Source: Alphaproteobacteria bacterium (GTDB lineage Bacteria > Pseudomonadota > Alphaproteobacteria > CACIAM-22H2). Taken from it: a stretch of 64,000 bases of DNA. Positions 41,540 to 50,269 of the stretch are shown in pieces (position 1 is the first letter of the stretch; each line of letters begins with the position of its first letter). The translations under genes were made by a program, and so were the position numbers. The stretch spans positions 1 to 64,000 of the forward strand of contig JAEULA010000091.1 of the NCBI GenBank assembly GCA_016793165.1, given 5' to 3'. Under the pieces are notes generated by a model, which was given only the letters and a program-made list of their open reading frames with translations, ran no database searches and was not told the DNA's origin.

Positions 41540-42562
41540 TCAGAGCGCGACGAATCGCCTTTCGTCGGCGGCGAGGTAGATGGCCTCCTCGATCTCGATG
41601 TTGCGCAGGTAGCTGCGGGCGTCGTTCACGACGGGCGCGCCGTCGCGCAGATGGGCGAGCGCATGGGTGATCTGGCGATGTACGCAGTCGCCGCCGAAAC
41701 CGCGATCGGTCCACGCGTAGTCGTGCGGCCGCTCCGGCTCGCCATGGGGCTTGAAGAACAGCCTGCCGAACCCGTCGAGCCGCAGCGAGCCGCGCGTCCC
41801 CTCGAGATGCATGACGCCCATCGTCAGGCGCGTGTCGTCGGCGGGATGATCGAGATGGCGGTTGGCGTCGATGACGCCGAGCGCGCCCGAGGCGAAGTCG
41901 ATCACGACGATGCCGGCGTCCTCGCCGCGGATCGCCGGATTGTAGCGTCGCAGGCGCGCGAAGACGCCGGTCACCTCGCCGAGCAGCATCCGGAACGCGT
42001 CGACGAGGTGGATCGCCGTTTCATGGACGAGGAATCGCGGCAGGTCCTTGAAGTACGGCTGGCGCGCCAGGAACGGGGCGTTCGGCCCCTGACCGTCGCC
42101 CGGACGCAGGCGGAAGGCGATGTTGAGCACGGTGCCGAGCGCGCCCGACTCGATCACGCGCCGCGCCTCCGCGAACCAAGGCATGAAGCGGAAGTTCTCG
42201 TGGACGACGAGGCGGATGCCGTGGCGCTCGGCGGCCGCGACGATCGCGCGCGCGCCGGCGAGATCGTCGGCGAGCGGCTTCTGGCAGATGGCATCGATGC
42301 CGCGCCGGCCGGCGGCATCGACCGCCGCGAGATGCGTCGCCGGCGGCGTCACGATGTCGAGCACGTGCGGCTGCGCGCGATCCAGCATCGTGTCGAGGTC
42401 GACGAAGGCCGCCGCGCCCGGGAATTCGGCCGCGGCCGCCGCGGCCCTGGCCGGGTCGATGTCGCAGACTCCCGTCACGGCGATGCCGTCGAGCCGGCGC
42501 CACGCATCGCGGTGGTAGCGTGCGAAGTATCCGCAGCCGGCGATGGCGACCCGGAAGCTCAC
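41540..42562 (-). CDS. Gfo/Idh/MocA family oxidoreductase
   Basis: A 340-residue NAD(P)-dependent dehydrogenase. The nucleotide site is RVAIAGCGYFARYHRDAWRR, with VTGVCDIDPARA after it. The catalytic E-K-P-type motif appears as DAICQKPLADDLAGARAI, where the conserved Lys is kept. GIRLVVHENFRFMPWFAEAR and LVHETAIHLVDAFRMLLGEV are typical of the C-terminal domain, including a conserved His. The GTG start (42560-42562) overlaps the stop of the dehydrogenase upstream. It is the third gene of a catabolic operon; the sugar or polyol substrate is unknown. Confidence 0.9.
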   Translation of the reverse strand: MSFRVAIAGCGYFARYHRDAWRRLDGIAVTGVCDIDPARAAAAAAEFPGAAAFVDLDTMLDRAQPHVLDIVTPPATHLAAVDAAGRRGIDAICQKPLADDLAGARAIVAAAERHGIRLVVHENFRFMPWFAEARRVIESGALGTVLNIAFRLRPGDGQGPNAPFLARQPYFKDLPRFLVHETAIHLVDAFRMLLGEVTGVFARLRRYNPAIRGEDAGIVVIDFASGALGVIDANRHLDHPADDTRLTMGVMHLEGTRGSLRLDGFGRLFFKPHGEPERPHDYAWTDRGFGGDCVHRQITHALAHLRDGAPVVNDARSYLRNIEIEEAIYLAADERRFVAL

Positions 42563-43650
42563 GCCCCGAGCGCCTCGATCACCGCGCGCGCGGTGGCCGC
42601 GGTGCCGTCGCGGCCGCCGGCGTCGAACGTGCGCACGCGGCCCGCGGCGAAGACGGCGTCGACGGCCTTCTCGATGTCGGCGGCCGCCTCGATGGCGGCG
42701 TTCGATCCGTGCCGCTCGCCGAGCCACTCGAGCATCATCGCGGTCGAGAGGATCATCGCCGTGGGATTGGCGATCCCCTGTCCGGCGATGTCGGGCGCGG
42801 ACCCGTGACTCGGCTGGAACAGCGCGTGCCGATCGCCGACATCGGCCGAGGGCGCGAAGCCCATGCCGCCGATCAGTCCGGCGCCGAGATCGGAGAGGAT
42901 GTCGCCGAACAGGTTCTCCATCGGCAGCACGTCGAAGTCCCAGGGCCGGCGGACGAGATCGAGCGCCATCGCGTCGACATAGTGGTGGCGCGCCTCGAGC
43001 TGCGGGAACTCGCGTGCCGTCTCGTGGAAGACCTTGCGCATGAAGGCGAACGACAGGAATACGTTCGCCTTGTCGACGAGCGTCACGCGGCCGGGCGTGC
43101 CGCGCTTCGCCTTGCGGCGCGCGGCGAGGCGAAAGGCGAAGCGGGTGAGGCGCTCGGTCGTGGCGCGCGTGATCACCTGCGTGTCGCGCGCCTCCGAGTC
43201 GTCGACCATCACGCCCTTGCCGCGCGAGGCGAACATGCCCTCGGTCGATTCGCGCAGGATGACCAGGTCGATGTCCTTGGCGCGCGGCGAGGCCAGCGCG
43301 ACCGGTACGCCGGGGATCGCGCGGATCGGTCGCACGCCGGCATAGAGCTCGAGCCTGAAGCGAAGGTCGAGCTGCGGCGCGATCTCGGTGCCGTCGGGGT
43401 AGCGGATCTCGGGCCATCCCATCGCGCCGAACAGGATCGCGTCGACCTTGGCGGCGCGATCGAACGCGGACTCGGTCATCGCGACGCCGTGCTCCCGATA
43501 GTGCAGGGCGCCTCCGGCCACGAGCTCGCGCGAGACCGCGATGCCATGGCGCTTCTCGGCGGCCTCGAGCACCGCGATCGCGGCGTCCATCACCTCGACG
43601 CCGATGCCGTCGCCCGGCATCACCGCCACGTGGAAGTCGTTCCGCTTCAT
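42559..43650 (-). CDS. Isocitrate/isopropylmalate dehydrogenase family protein (tartrate dehydrogenase-like)
   Basis: A 363-residue beta-decarboxylating dehydrogenase. VAVMPGDGIGVEVMDAAIAV is the N-terminal family motif, LVILRESTEGMFASRGKGVM is the substrate loop, and NLFGDILSDLGAGLIGGMGF and ALFQPSHGSAPDIAGQGIAN are the metal/NAD motifs. Because leuB would be expected in a leucine operon, and here the neighbours are catabolic, a tartrate or 3-carboxy-hydroxy-acid substrate is more likely; this is inference. The start ATG is 43648-43650. It overlaps the Gfo/Idh gene (GTGA) and lies 61 bases after the DMGDH-like gene. Confidence 0.9.
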   Translation of the reverse strand: MKRNDFHVAVMPGDGIGVEVMDAAIAVLEAAEKRHGIAVSRELVAGGALHYREHGVAMTESAFDRAAKVDAILFGAMGWPEIRYPDGTEIAPQLDLRFRLELYAGVRPIRAIPGVPVALASPRAKDIDLVILRESTEGMFASRGKGVMVDDSEARDTQVITRATTERLTRFAFRLAARRKAKRGTPGRVTLVDKANVFLSFAFMRKVFHETAREFPQLEARHHYVDAMALDLVRRPWDFDVLPMENLFGDILSDLGAGLIGGMGFAPSADVGDRHALFQPSHGSAPDIAGQGIANPTAMILSTAMMLEWLGERHGSNAAIEAAADIEKAVDAVFAAGRVRTFDAGGRDGTAATARAVIEALGA

Positions 43651-43711
43651 CGCTGCCTCGGTTGTTCGTGGGAAGTCCTCGTCTCCGGATCGCCGGCGCG
43701 GCGCCGGCTGC

Positions 43712-46030
43712 TCATCGGACCAGCGGCTCGAGCGGCCGCGTCGCACCGTCGACGACGAGCTCCAGCGCGGCGGGATCCGCCGCGGCGTCGACGAGCGCGA
43801 ACAGCGTCGCGCCATGCGTATCCGGCACAAGCGTGCCCGAGGTCACGAACCCGGCGAAACGCCCATGCGCGAGGATCGGCTCGTCGGCAAGGTCGCCGGA
43901 ATGCGCGCCGCGCAGGCGGAACAGGCGCAGCACGCGGCCGGCCGGCGCGGCCCGGATCGCGCCCTGGCCGAGATGGCCGTCGCCGTCCAGCGCGCCGACC
44001 AGCCCCGCGGCCGTCGCATCGATGGCGGGCGTGATGTCGCGGCCGAAGCGCGGGATCGCCTGGCGCACGCGCAGCGTGTCGGCGGCGAGCCGTCCGATCG
44101 CGACGATGCCGGCGTTCTCGAGGGCATCGAGCAGCGACCCGGCGAGATCTGTCGCGCACAGCACGAGGACGTGGCTGCGCGGATCGACGACCGCGACTTC
44201 GCACGGGACGACGCCGACGCTGGCGCGATGGACGCCCGGCGCATGCGGTGCGGCGGTCTCCTCGCCGGCCAGCGCGGCGAGGCTCGTGGCGGCGCGCGGG
44301 CCGACGAGCTCGATCGCGGCCAGCGCCGCGCTCACGTCCGTCAGGATCCAGCCGGGATTTGCGGCGCCGACCTCGCGGATCCAGTCCGCGAGCCGGATCG
44401 CCTGGTCGGGCTCGGCCACGAGCAGCCAGGCAGCTTCGCCGAGACGCAGGACGAGCGGCATGGCCTGGACGCCGCCGCGCGCGTCGAGGAAGGGCGCCGC
44501 GCGCGCCACCTGCTCCGCATGCAGCGCCGTGACGCCGCAGAGCCGTCGCAGCAGCGCCGCGGCGCCGGGGCCCTCCAGGCGAAGCTTCGCGTCGCCGCTG
44601 CGATCGACAAGCGCGGACTGCGCGCCGGCGCGGGCGACCTCGCGGGCGACGGCCGTCCAGCGGTCGTCGTCGCCGGGCGCGGCGAACCAGGCCGGACGCT
44701 CGACGCCGGCGCAGGTCTCGAAGACCGCGCCGCGCTCGCGCAACGCCTCGTGCAGCGGCGAGCGGCACAGCCCTCGCGCGGTGGTGAATTCGCCGGCGGC
44801 ATCGACGGCGCCGCACATCGCGGTCGGGATCTCGGGGATGCGCTGGCGCAGATAAGCGCGCGTCGACTGGAAGCGGGCGAAGCGACGCGGGTCGAAGCGG
44901 GTCACGTCGATGCTCGAGCGGCCGGCGACGATGAGCTCGGCCACCGCGCGCCCCGCACCGGAGGCGAGCGCGATCCCGTTCGAGTTCATCGCGCAGGCCA
45001 GGAACAGGCCGCCGATGTCGGGGGCCGGCCCGAGCAGCATCTGGCCGTCGGGCGTGAAGCTCTCCGGGCCGTTGACGAGCGTCCGGATCTCCGCGCGCTC
45101 GAGGATCGGGAAGCGGTTCATCACGACCCGAATGTTGTCGCTGATCTGGTTCCAGTTCTCGGGCAGCAGCGAGAAGGCGAAGTCGGCCGGCAGGTCGGCA
45201 GGCTCGACGGGAATGGCATCGGAGTCGAAGACGCCCATCAGCAGGCCGCCGACGTCCTCGCGGCCGTAGATGCGCTCGTCGTAGGACAGGAACAGCGGCA
45301 GGTCGCGCGCGAGCCCCGCGATCGGCTTGGTCAGCAGGTAGAAGTGCTGCAGCGCCATCATCGGCAGCTGCACGCCGCAGGTCGCGGCCACGTCGCGCGA
45401 CCACAGGCCTGCCGCGACGACGACCGCGGTGCAGGCGATCTCGCCTTGCGGCGTCGCGACGCCGGCGATGCGCCCGCCGCGCGTACGGATCGCCGCCGAG
45501 CGGACGCCCTCGACGACCTGCGCGCCACGCCGCCGAGCCGCCCGCGCGAAGGCCGTGGCAAGCCCCGTCGGATCGAGCCGGCCGTCGCTGGGCACCCACA
45601 GCCCGCCTTCGAGCCCGGCCGGGTTGATGATCGGAAGACGGCGCGCGATCTCCTCGCGGCCGATGAGCTCGATGTCGATGCCGCGTGCGCGCGTGCGCGC
45701 CGGCACGCTGCGCATCGCTGCGAAGCGGTCGCGGTCGGCGGTGAAGGTCACGCGGCCGCTGGCGCGCCATCCGATCGCCTGGCCCGACTCCGCCTCGAGC
45801 TTCGGAAACAGGTCGAGCGCGTAGACGATCATGTCGTGCAGCCGCGGGTCGCTGCGATAGGTCTCCATGTTCGCCGCGGCGTGCCAGGTCGTGCCGGCAC
45901 CGATGCGCGCCGTCTCGAGGAGGACGACGTCGCCGGCGCCGGCGGCCGCGAGATGATAGGCGGCGCTGGTGCCCACGACTCCGGCGCCGATGACGACGAC
46001 GTCGGCGCGGGTCGGAAGTTCGACAGTCAT
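43712..46030 (-). CDS. Dimethylglycine/sarcosine dehydrogenase-like flavoprotein with GcvT-like domain
   Basis: A 772-residue two-domain enzyme. The DAO-type flavin domain has VVVIGAGVVGTSAAYHLAAA (about residues 11-30) and GAGTTWHAAANME, whose His corresponds to the covalent-flavin His of dimethylglycine dehydrogenase. NGPESFTPDGQMLLGPAPDI is another signature. The C-terminal half (from about 430) is the FAO/GcvT tetrahydrofolate-binding region: CRSPLHEALRERGAVFETCA and ERPAWFAAPGDDD. Family members demethylate N-methylglycines and pass formaldehyde to folate. The start ATG 46028-46030 was chosen over one 13 codons upstream. First gene of a three-gene catabolic operon. Confidence 0.88.
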   Translation of the reverse strand: MTVELPTRADVVVIGAGVVGTSAAYHLAAAGAGDVVLLETARIGAGTTWHAAANMETYRSDPRLHDMIVYALDLFPKLEAESGQAIGWRASGRVTFTADRDRFAAMRSVPARTRARGIDIELIGREEIARRLPIINPAGLEGGLWVPSDGRLDPTGLATAFARAARRRGAQVVEGVRSAAIRTRGGRIAGVATPQGEIACTAVVVAAGLWSRDVAATCGVQLPMMALQHFYLLTKPIAGLARDLPLFLSYDERIYGREDVGGLLMGVFDSDAIPVEPADLPADFAFSLLPENWNQISDNIRVVMNRFPILERAEIRTLVNGPESFTPDGQMLLGPAPDIGGLFLACAMNSNGIALASGAGRAVAELIVAGRSSIDVTRFDPRRFARFQSTRAYLRQRIPEIPTAMCGAVDAAGEFTTARGLCRSPLHEALRERGAVFETCAGVERPAWFAAPGDDDRWTAVAREVARAGAQSALVDRSGDAKLRLEGPGAAALLRRLCGVTALHAEQVARAAPFLDARGGVQAMPLVLRLGEAAWLLVAEPDQAIRLADWIREVGAANPGWILTDVSAALAAIELVGPRAATSLAALAGEETAAPHAPGVHRASVGVVPCEVAVVDPRSHVLVLCATDLAGSLLDALENAGIVAIGRLAADTLRVRQAIPRFGRDITPAIDATAAGLVGALDGDGHLGQGAIRAAPAGRVLRLFRLRGAHSGDLADEPILAHGRFAGFVTSGTLVPDTHGATLFALVDAAADPAALELVVDGATRPLEPLVR

Positions 46031-46130
46031 GGCCAGCCCCCTGCCGGTCGGACATCGCCGCGTCCACACGATTGCGGCGCGCCGATGATGCGCCGGCGCG
46101 CCGCCGGCCGGAAAGAGGCGCGGCGACGGT

Positions 46131-46550
46131 TCAGCGGTCGCGGCGATGCGCGCGGATCGCCGGCATCAGGGCGAAGAGGACGAAGAGCGTCAGCGAGATC
46201 AGGCCGGGGGTCGTGGCGAAGCGCGCGAGATATGCCGAGGGCGCGAGGCCGCGCAGGGCGATCGCGCCCAGGAGCTCGACGGCGGAGAGGGCCGCGAAGG
46301 CGACGAGCCCCGCGCCCAGGGCGGCCGCCTTCCGGTCCGCGAGGGCGAATCGCCGGACGAGCCAGCCGGCGGTCAGGAACGTGGCGGCGAGCATCGCGGG
46401 CGCCTCGACCAGCAGCGCGCCGAGCTCCCCCAGGCGGGGCGCGAGGACGAGTTCGCGCAGCGGGCCGAGCGCAGCGCCGACGGCGAAGACGATCGCGAAA
46501 TAGACCAGGCCTGCCTTCATCGCCCCGCGTGCGGGGGCGCCGTCAGCCAT
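46131..46550 (-). CDS. Four-helix membrane protein, unknown function
   Basis: A 139-residue protein with four hydrophobic segments (about residues 13-30, 46-62, 74-97 and 113-130), separated by short charged loops such as RRFALADRKAA. No named domain is recognised. The ATG overlaps the last eight bases of the YcjF-like gene, and all three genes from 48911 to 46131 overlap or nearly touch, so it is probably cotranscribed with the YcjX/YcjF pair. It ends 100 bases before the start of the DMGDH-like gene, which is on the same strand. Confidence 0.72.
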   Translation of the reverse strand: MADGAPARGAMKAGLVYFAIVFAVGAALGPLRELVLAPRLGELGALLVEAPAMLAATFLTAGWLVRRFALADRKAAALGAGLVAFAALSAVELLGAIALRGLAPSAYLARFATTPGLISLTLFVLFALMPAIRAHRRDR

Positions 46551-47529
46551 CGCCTGCCCACCCGATCGCTTGGCGCATGATCGCGCCGATCTGCGGCTTC
46601 TCGGCCAGGAACGGCAGCGGGCGGCAGGCGCGCATCGTCGCGACGCCGAGCCGCGCCATGCGCATGCCGGTGAACACGCCGACGCCGAGGCGCGAGGACA
46701 CCGTTCCGACCACCTTGTGCCCGAGGCCGCCGACGACGTCGGCGGTCACGTCGGCGACGATGTCGGCCGCCGCGACGGCGGTCGCGCTGCCGAGGACGCG
46801 GCGCAGCAGCGCGAGCGCGCTCAGGCCGCCGGGCCGGAATCCGTAGGCCCCGGCGACGTCGCGGATCATGCGCAGCGCGCGGACCATGACGATCATCGCG
46901 TCGATCATCGCGAGCGGGCTCGCTGCGGTGCCGACCGCGCTGTCGCGCACGGCACGGCCGATGGCGGCGAGCGCGCGCCGGTCGGCCGGCGCGAGCACCT
47001 CGCGCTCGAACAGGCGCAGTGCGTCGCCGGCCGCGTAGCCATGCGTCGTCATCGCCTGGAAACGGGCGAGCCCGGGACCGGTCTCTGGCACGTCGGCAAG
47101 GCGACGGGCGACGCGGGACGTCCATTCGCTGGCGGTGCCCGCGTGGTCGTCGGCGAGCAGGCGCAGGCTCTCGCGCTGCCATTCTTCGACGATCGCGATG
47201 CGACGAAACTCCGCGATCTCGGCGCGCGCCCACAAGCCGCCCGCGACGAGCGTCGCGCCGATCAGCGCGCCGGCGACCCAGCCGAGCCCGGGCGCCATCG
47301 CCTCGGCCGCGGCGACGAGGTGCACGGCCTCGAGCCCGGCGAAGAAGGCGATCGACAGGCCGAGCGCGGCCAGGAACCGGCGGCGCCACGGGGTCGGCGG
47401 CGTGCTCGCGGGCGTCGCGTCGATCGCCGGCAGCGACGCCGGCGGGGGCGCCAGGGGCAGCGCCGGCGCGCGCGGCACGAAGTCCTCAGCGTCGTAGAGT
47501 CCGGGCTTGAGGCGGTCGCTGTCGTTCAC
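46543..47529 (-). CDS. YcjF/DUF697-like membrane protein (TIGR01620 family)
   Basis: A 328-residue inner-membrane protein. A proline-rich cytoplasmic N-terminus (ALPLAPPPASLPAIDATPAS) precedes two membrane segments at about 55-75 and 78-100. The DUF697 region follows, with AGAYGFRPGGLSALALLRRV and a late GLGHKVVGTVSSRLGVGVFTG. This is the partner of the YcjX-type P-loop protein encoded directly upstream; in other bacteria the pair is induced by envelope or heat stress. The GTG start (47527-47529) overlaps the YcjX stop. Confidence 0.87.
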   Translation of the reverse strand: MNDSDRLKPGLYDAEDFVPRAPALPLAPPPASLPAIDATPASTPPTPWRRRFLAALGLSIAFFAGLEAVHLVAAAEAMAPGLGWVAGALIGATLVAGGLWARAEIAEFRRIAIVEEWQRESLRLLADDHAGTASEWTSRVARRLADVPETGPGLARFQAMTTHGYAAGDALRLFEREVLAPADRRALAAIGRAVRDSAVGTAASPLAMIDAMIVMVRALRMIRDVAGAYGFRPGGLSALALLRRVLGSATAVAAADIVADVTADVVGGLGHKVVGTVSSRLGVGVFTGMRMARLGVATMRACRPLPFLAEKPQIGAIMRQAIGWAGDG

Positions 47530-48911
47530 GTCAGTCGGTCCCCGATCAGGTAGTCCAGCGCCTTGTCGAGATTGACGTTGGGCAGCGGCGCCTGCGCGAA
47601 GGCGTCGAGGTCCGGTGGCGCGAAGTCGAAGAACACGAAGCCGCCGGCGGGCCAGGCATCCCGGGCGGGGGGCACCGCGGGGATGTCGCTCGGCACCAGG
47701 CTGCGCAGCCCGCCTTGCGGATCCTTGAGCATGCCGCGGATCGCGGCCTGCTGCACCCCGTCGCGCCGCAGCCAACCGTCGGTCGTGGCGCGCAGCGCCG
47801 AGAGGACGTCGAAGCGCAGGCGATCCGCGGCGATCGCCTCGCGCCAGGCGCTGGTCTCGAAGCGCTGGCCGAGCAGGCTGCGCAGGTTCAGGTACTGGCT
47901 GGTCGTCACGTGATCGACCTTGGTCGCGGCGACGAGGACGCGGTCGATGCGCGAGCGGAACCAGTCGAGCCAGGCGATGCGGTGGTAGCGGAAGCTTGCG
48001 AGGACGCTCTCGAGCGCGGCCTCGGTGTCGGCGAGGACCTCGGGGCCGCGGGCCAGGGCGCCGATCATGTCGACGAGCACGATCTGGCGATCGAGCCGCG
48101 CGAAGTGCTCGCGGAAGAACGGCTCGACATGGCGCGTGCGGTAGGCGTCGTAGCGCGCCGCCATCGCCGCGAAGATCGCATCGTTCGCGCGCGAGGCCGG
48201 CAGCGGTACCGGGATCTCGTCCGGGGTCGGCGGCCGGTCGCCCGGCGCGAGCACGCGGCCCGGCTGGAGGTGGCGCAGGCCGTGGCCGCGCAGCCGCAGC
48301 AGCAGGTCGCGATGCCCTGCGACGAGCGCGTCGGCGTCGTCGAGCGTCGACGCCGCCGCTCGCCAGGCCTCGGACTCGGCGGCCGCGACGCCCTCTCCGC
48401 CGGCGAGGCGCGCGAGGCTCGCGGCACTCCAGGCCGGGTAGTCGAGGCGCAGCAATTCGAGATCGAGCAGCCATTCGCCCGGATAGTCGACGATGTCGAC
48501 CGTGAGCGTCCGGCTCGCGTCGTTGCCCTGCGCCAGGATGATGCGCACGCCGCAGAGCCGTTCCGTCGGCGGCGGCCAGCGCGGGGCGGATTCCAGGAGG
48601 CCTGCCAGGTTCGCCTCGTAGGGAAAGCGCGGCAGGTCGCCCAGCGCCGTCACCGTCGCGCTCAGCGGCGCAGAGCCCGCCGCCGCCGCGAACAGCGGCA
48701 TCGCATGCGGTCGGGCGCCGGCGTGGCGCAGCGCATGCACCAGGCTGGTCGTGAAGACCGTCTTGCCGGCGCCCGACAGGCCGGTGATGCCGAGGCGCAG
48801 ATGGCGTCGGCCGATCAGGGATTCCGCCGTGCGCCACGCCTCACCGGCACGCGCGCCGAGCCAGTCGAGCGCGCGGCCGAGGTCCTGGCGGGTCGGGAGG
48901 AAATCGGCCAT
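47526..48911 (-). CDS. YcjX-like P-loop NTPase
   Basis: A 461-residue cytoplasmic protein of the YcjX family. The P-loop is LGITGLSGAGKTVFTTSLVH (about residues 38-57). VDIVDYPGEWLLDLELL supplies the Walker B/DxxG-like element and is highly characteristic. FFREHFARLDRQIVLVDMIG and LVAATKVDHVTTSQY (a T-K-x-D-like guanine motif) follow. It is paired with the YcjF-like gene, with GTGA overlap. The physiological role of the family is unclear; association with envelope stress comes from work on other bacteria. Confidence 0.9.
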   Translation of the reverse strand: MADFLPTRQDLGRALDWLGARAGEAWRTAESLIGRRHLRLGITGLSGAGKTVFTTSLVHALRHAGARPHAMPLFAAAAGSAPLSATVTALGDLPRFPYEANLAGLLESAPRWPPPTERLCGVRIILAQGNDASRTLTVDIVDYPGEWLLDLELLRLDYPAWSAASLARLAGGEGVAAAESEAWRAAASTLDDADALVAGHRDLLLRLRGHGLRHLQPGRVLAPGDRPPTPDEIPVPLPASRANDAIFAAMAARYDAYRTRHVEPFFREHFARLDRQIVLVDMIGALARGPEVLADTEAALESVLASFRYHRIAWLDWFRSRIDRVLVAATKVDHVTTSQYLNLRSLLGQRFETSAWREAIAADRLRFDVLSALRATTDGWLRRDGVQQAAIRGMLKDPQGGLRSLVPSDIPAVPPARDAWPAGGFVFFDFAPPDLDAFAQAPLPNVNLDKALDYLIGDRLT

Positions 48912-48957
48912 GGCCGTCGCCGTTCGGAACTGCCGGCGCCGGCCGCCCGGGCTGCGC

Positions 48958-49347
48958 TCAGGCCGGCTTGCGCGCGGGCGGCTCGCGGCTCAGGCCGCGC
49001 GCCTCGAGATTGCGCAGATAGTCGCTCCAGATGCGGTCCTGGCTCTCGCCGAGCTCGCGCAGGTACTGCCAGGAGAAGATCCCGGTGTCGTGCAGATCGT
49101 CGAACTTGATGCGGATCGCATAGTTGCCCACCGGCTCCACCTCCATGATCCCGACATGGCGGCGTCCCGCGACGATCTGCTTCTGCGACGGCCCATGGCC
49201 CTGGACCTCGGCCGAGGGGCTCTCGACGCGAAGCAGCTCCGCCGGGTAGGAGAAGTTGCGGCCGTCGTCGAAATCGATCTCGAGCCGCTTCTCCGCCGTC
49301 TTGAGGCGGATCTCGACCGGCCAGTGACGCGTCTGGAACGTGCTCAT
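48958..49347 (-). CDS. DUF971 (GBBH-like N-terminal) domain protein
   Basis: A 129-residue single-domain protein. HWPVEIRLKTAEKRLEIDFD, then YPAELLRVESPSAEVQGHG and VEPVGNYAIRIKFDDLHDTG with FSWQYLRELG define the DUF971 fold, the N-terminal domain of gamma-butyrobetaine hydroxylase. Stand-alone copies are linked to iron-sulfur or Mrp/ApbC neighbourhoods in other bacteria. It lies ten bases after the Trm112-like gene on the same strand. No zinc-binding Cys pair is visible. Function unknown. Confidence 0.88.
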   Translation of the reverse strand: MSTFQTRHWPVEIRLKTAEKRLEIDFDDGRNFSYPAELLRVESPSAEVQGHGPSQKQIVAGRRHVGIMEVEPVGNYAIRIKFDDLHDTGIFSWQYLRELGESQDRIWSDYLRNLEARGLSREPPARKPA

Positions 49348-49357
49348 CGGGCCGTCG

Positions 49358-49558
49358 TCACGCCGGCTCGTCCAGCTTGCGCGCCTCGTCGACGAGCATG
49401 ATCGGGATGCCGTCGCGGATCGGGAAGGCGATGCCGGCGGCCTTGCTGACGAGCTCCTGCTTCTCGCGGTCGTAGGCGAGCGCCTGCTTGGTCACCGGAC
49501 AAACGAGGATCTCGAGCAGCCTGGGGTCGATGTCGTTGCCACGCTCGGCGTTGGTCAT
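49358..49558 (-). CDS. Trm112/YcaR-like small protein
   Basis: A 66-residue protein of the Trm112 family. The pattern is LLEILVCPVTKQALAYD, then ELVSKAAGIAFPIRDGIPIM and LVDEARKL. The zinc-ribbon cysteines of the eukaryotic proteins are mostly lost; only one Cys remains, which is normal in Proteobacteria. Eukaryotic and archaeal Trm112 activates methyltransferases; whether the bacterial protein does the same is not shown here. It is followed closely by the DUF971 gene and preceded by the Lon-like gene. Confidence 0.9.
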   Translation of the reverse strand: MTNAERGNDIDPRLLEILVCPVTKQALAYDREKQELVSKAAGIAFPIRDGIPIMLVDEARKLDEPA

Positions 49559-49592
49559 GTCGGTCTCTCCCGTCCCGGGCGTCCGGTCGCGA

Positions 49593-50258
49593 TCAGTGCT
49601 TTGGCCGTTCGTCGCCCTCCTCGGGGCGGAGCGAAGCCATCTCCATCAGCGTCACCAGCGTGCGCGCGCGATCGCAGGGGTCCCGCGCCTCGAGCAGCGC
49701 CTGCTTCTCGTTGGGCGAGAACGGGCAGACCATGGCGAGCGTCGTGATCAGCCGGTCATCCGGTGTCTCGCCGATCGCGTCCCAGTCGGCGGAGATGTCG
49801 TTGATCGTGAAGTAGCGCTTGAGCGTCGCGAGCAGGTGCCGCCGGTCGAGGTCGATCTTGTGGCTGGCCTCGCGGTCCGCCGACCAGCACGAGAAGTCCA
49901 CGCGGGCGCGCCGGTAGCCGCGTCGCCCCTCGAGTTCCTCCACCACCGTGAAGCGCGACACGCCGGTCAGCGTGATCAGGTAGCGGTAGCGGCCGTCCTC
50001 GTTCTCGCTGAAGTTCGTGATCCGGCCGACGCAGCCGATCGGATAGAGCGGCGGATTGCCCGTCTTGTTCGCTTCGATCGGCTGGATCATGCCGACGAGG
50101 CGCTGGGGGCCGCCGAGCGCGTCGTCGATCATCGCGACGTAGCGCGGCTCGAAGATGTTCAGCGGCAGGCGACCACGCGGGAGCAGAAGGACCCCCGACA
50201 GCGGGAAGACCGGGATGATCTCCGGCAGCGGTTCGAGAGCGACGCCTTCCGCCGTCAT
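49593..50258 (-). CDS. LON substrate-binding (PUA-like) domain protein
   Basis: A 221-residue stand-alone version of the N-terminal domain of Lon protease. IIPVFPLSGVLLLPRGRLPL and NIFEPRYVAMIDDAL form the classical LON start, and PLYPIGCVGRITNFSENEDG with YRYLITLTGVSRFTVVEEL continues it. The helical C-terminus holds DDRLITTLAMVCPFSPNEKQ. No ATPase or protease domain follows. The ATG at 50256-50258 gives the standard N-terminus; the open frame runs 42 codons further into the thioredoxin gene. It is eleven bases after that gene, which is its usual neighbour in alphaproteobacteria. Confidence 0.91.
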   Translation of the reverse strand: MTAEGVALEPLPEIIPVFPLSGVLLLPRGRLPLNIFEPRYVAMIDDALGGPQRLVGMIQPIEANKTGNPPLYPIGCVGRITNFSENEDGRYRYLITLTGVSRFTVVEELEGRRGYRRARVDFSCWSADREASHKIDLDRRHLLATLKRYFTINDISADWDAIGETPDDRLITTLAMVCPFSPNEKQALLEARDPCDRARTLVTLMEMASLRPEEGDERPKH

Positions 50259-50269
50259 CTGCGCGCCCG

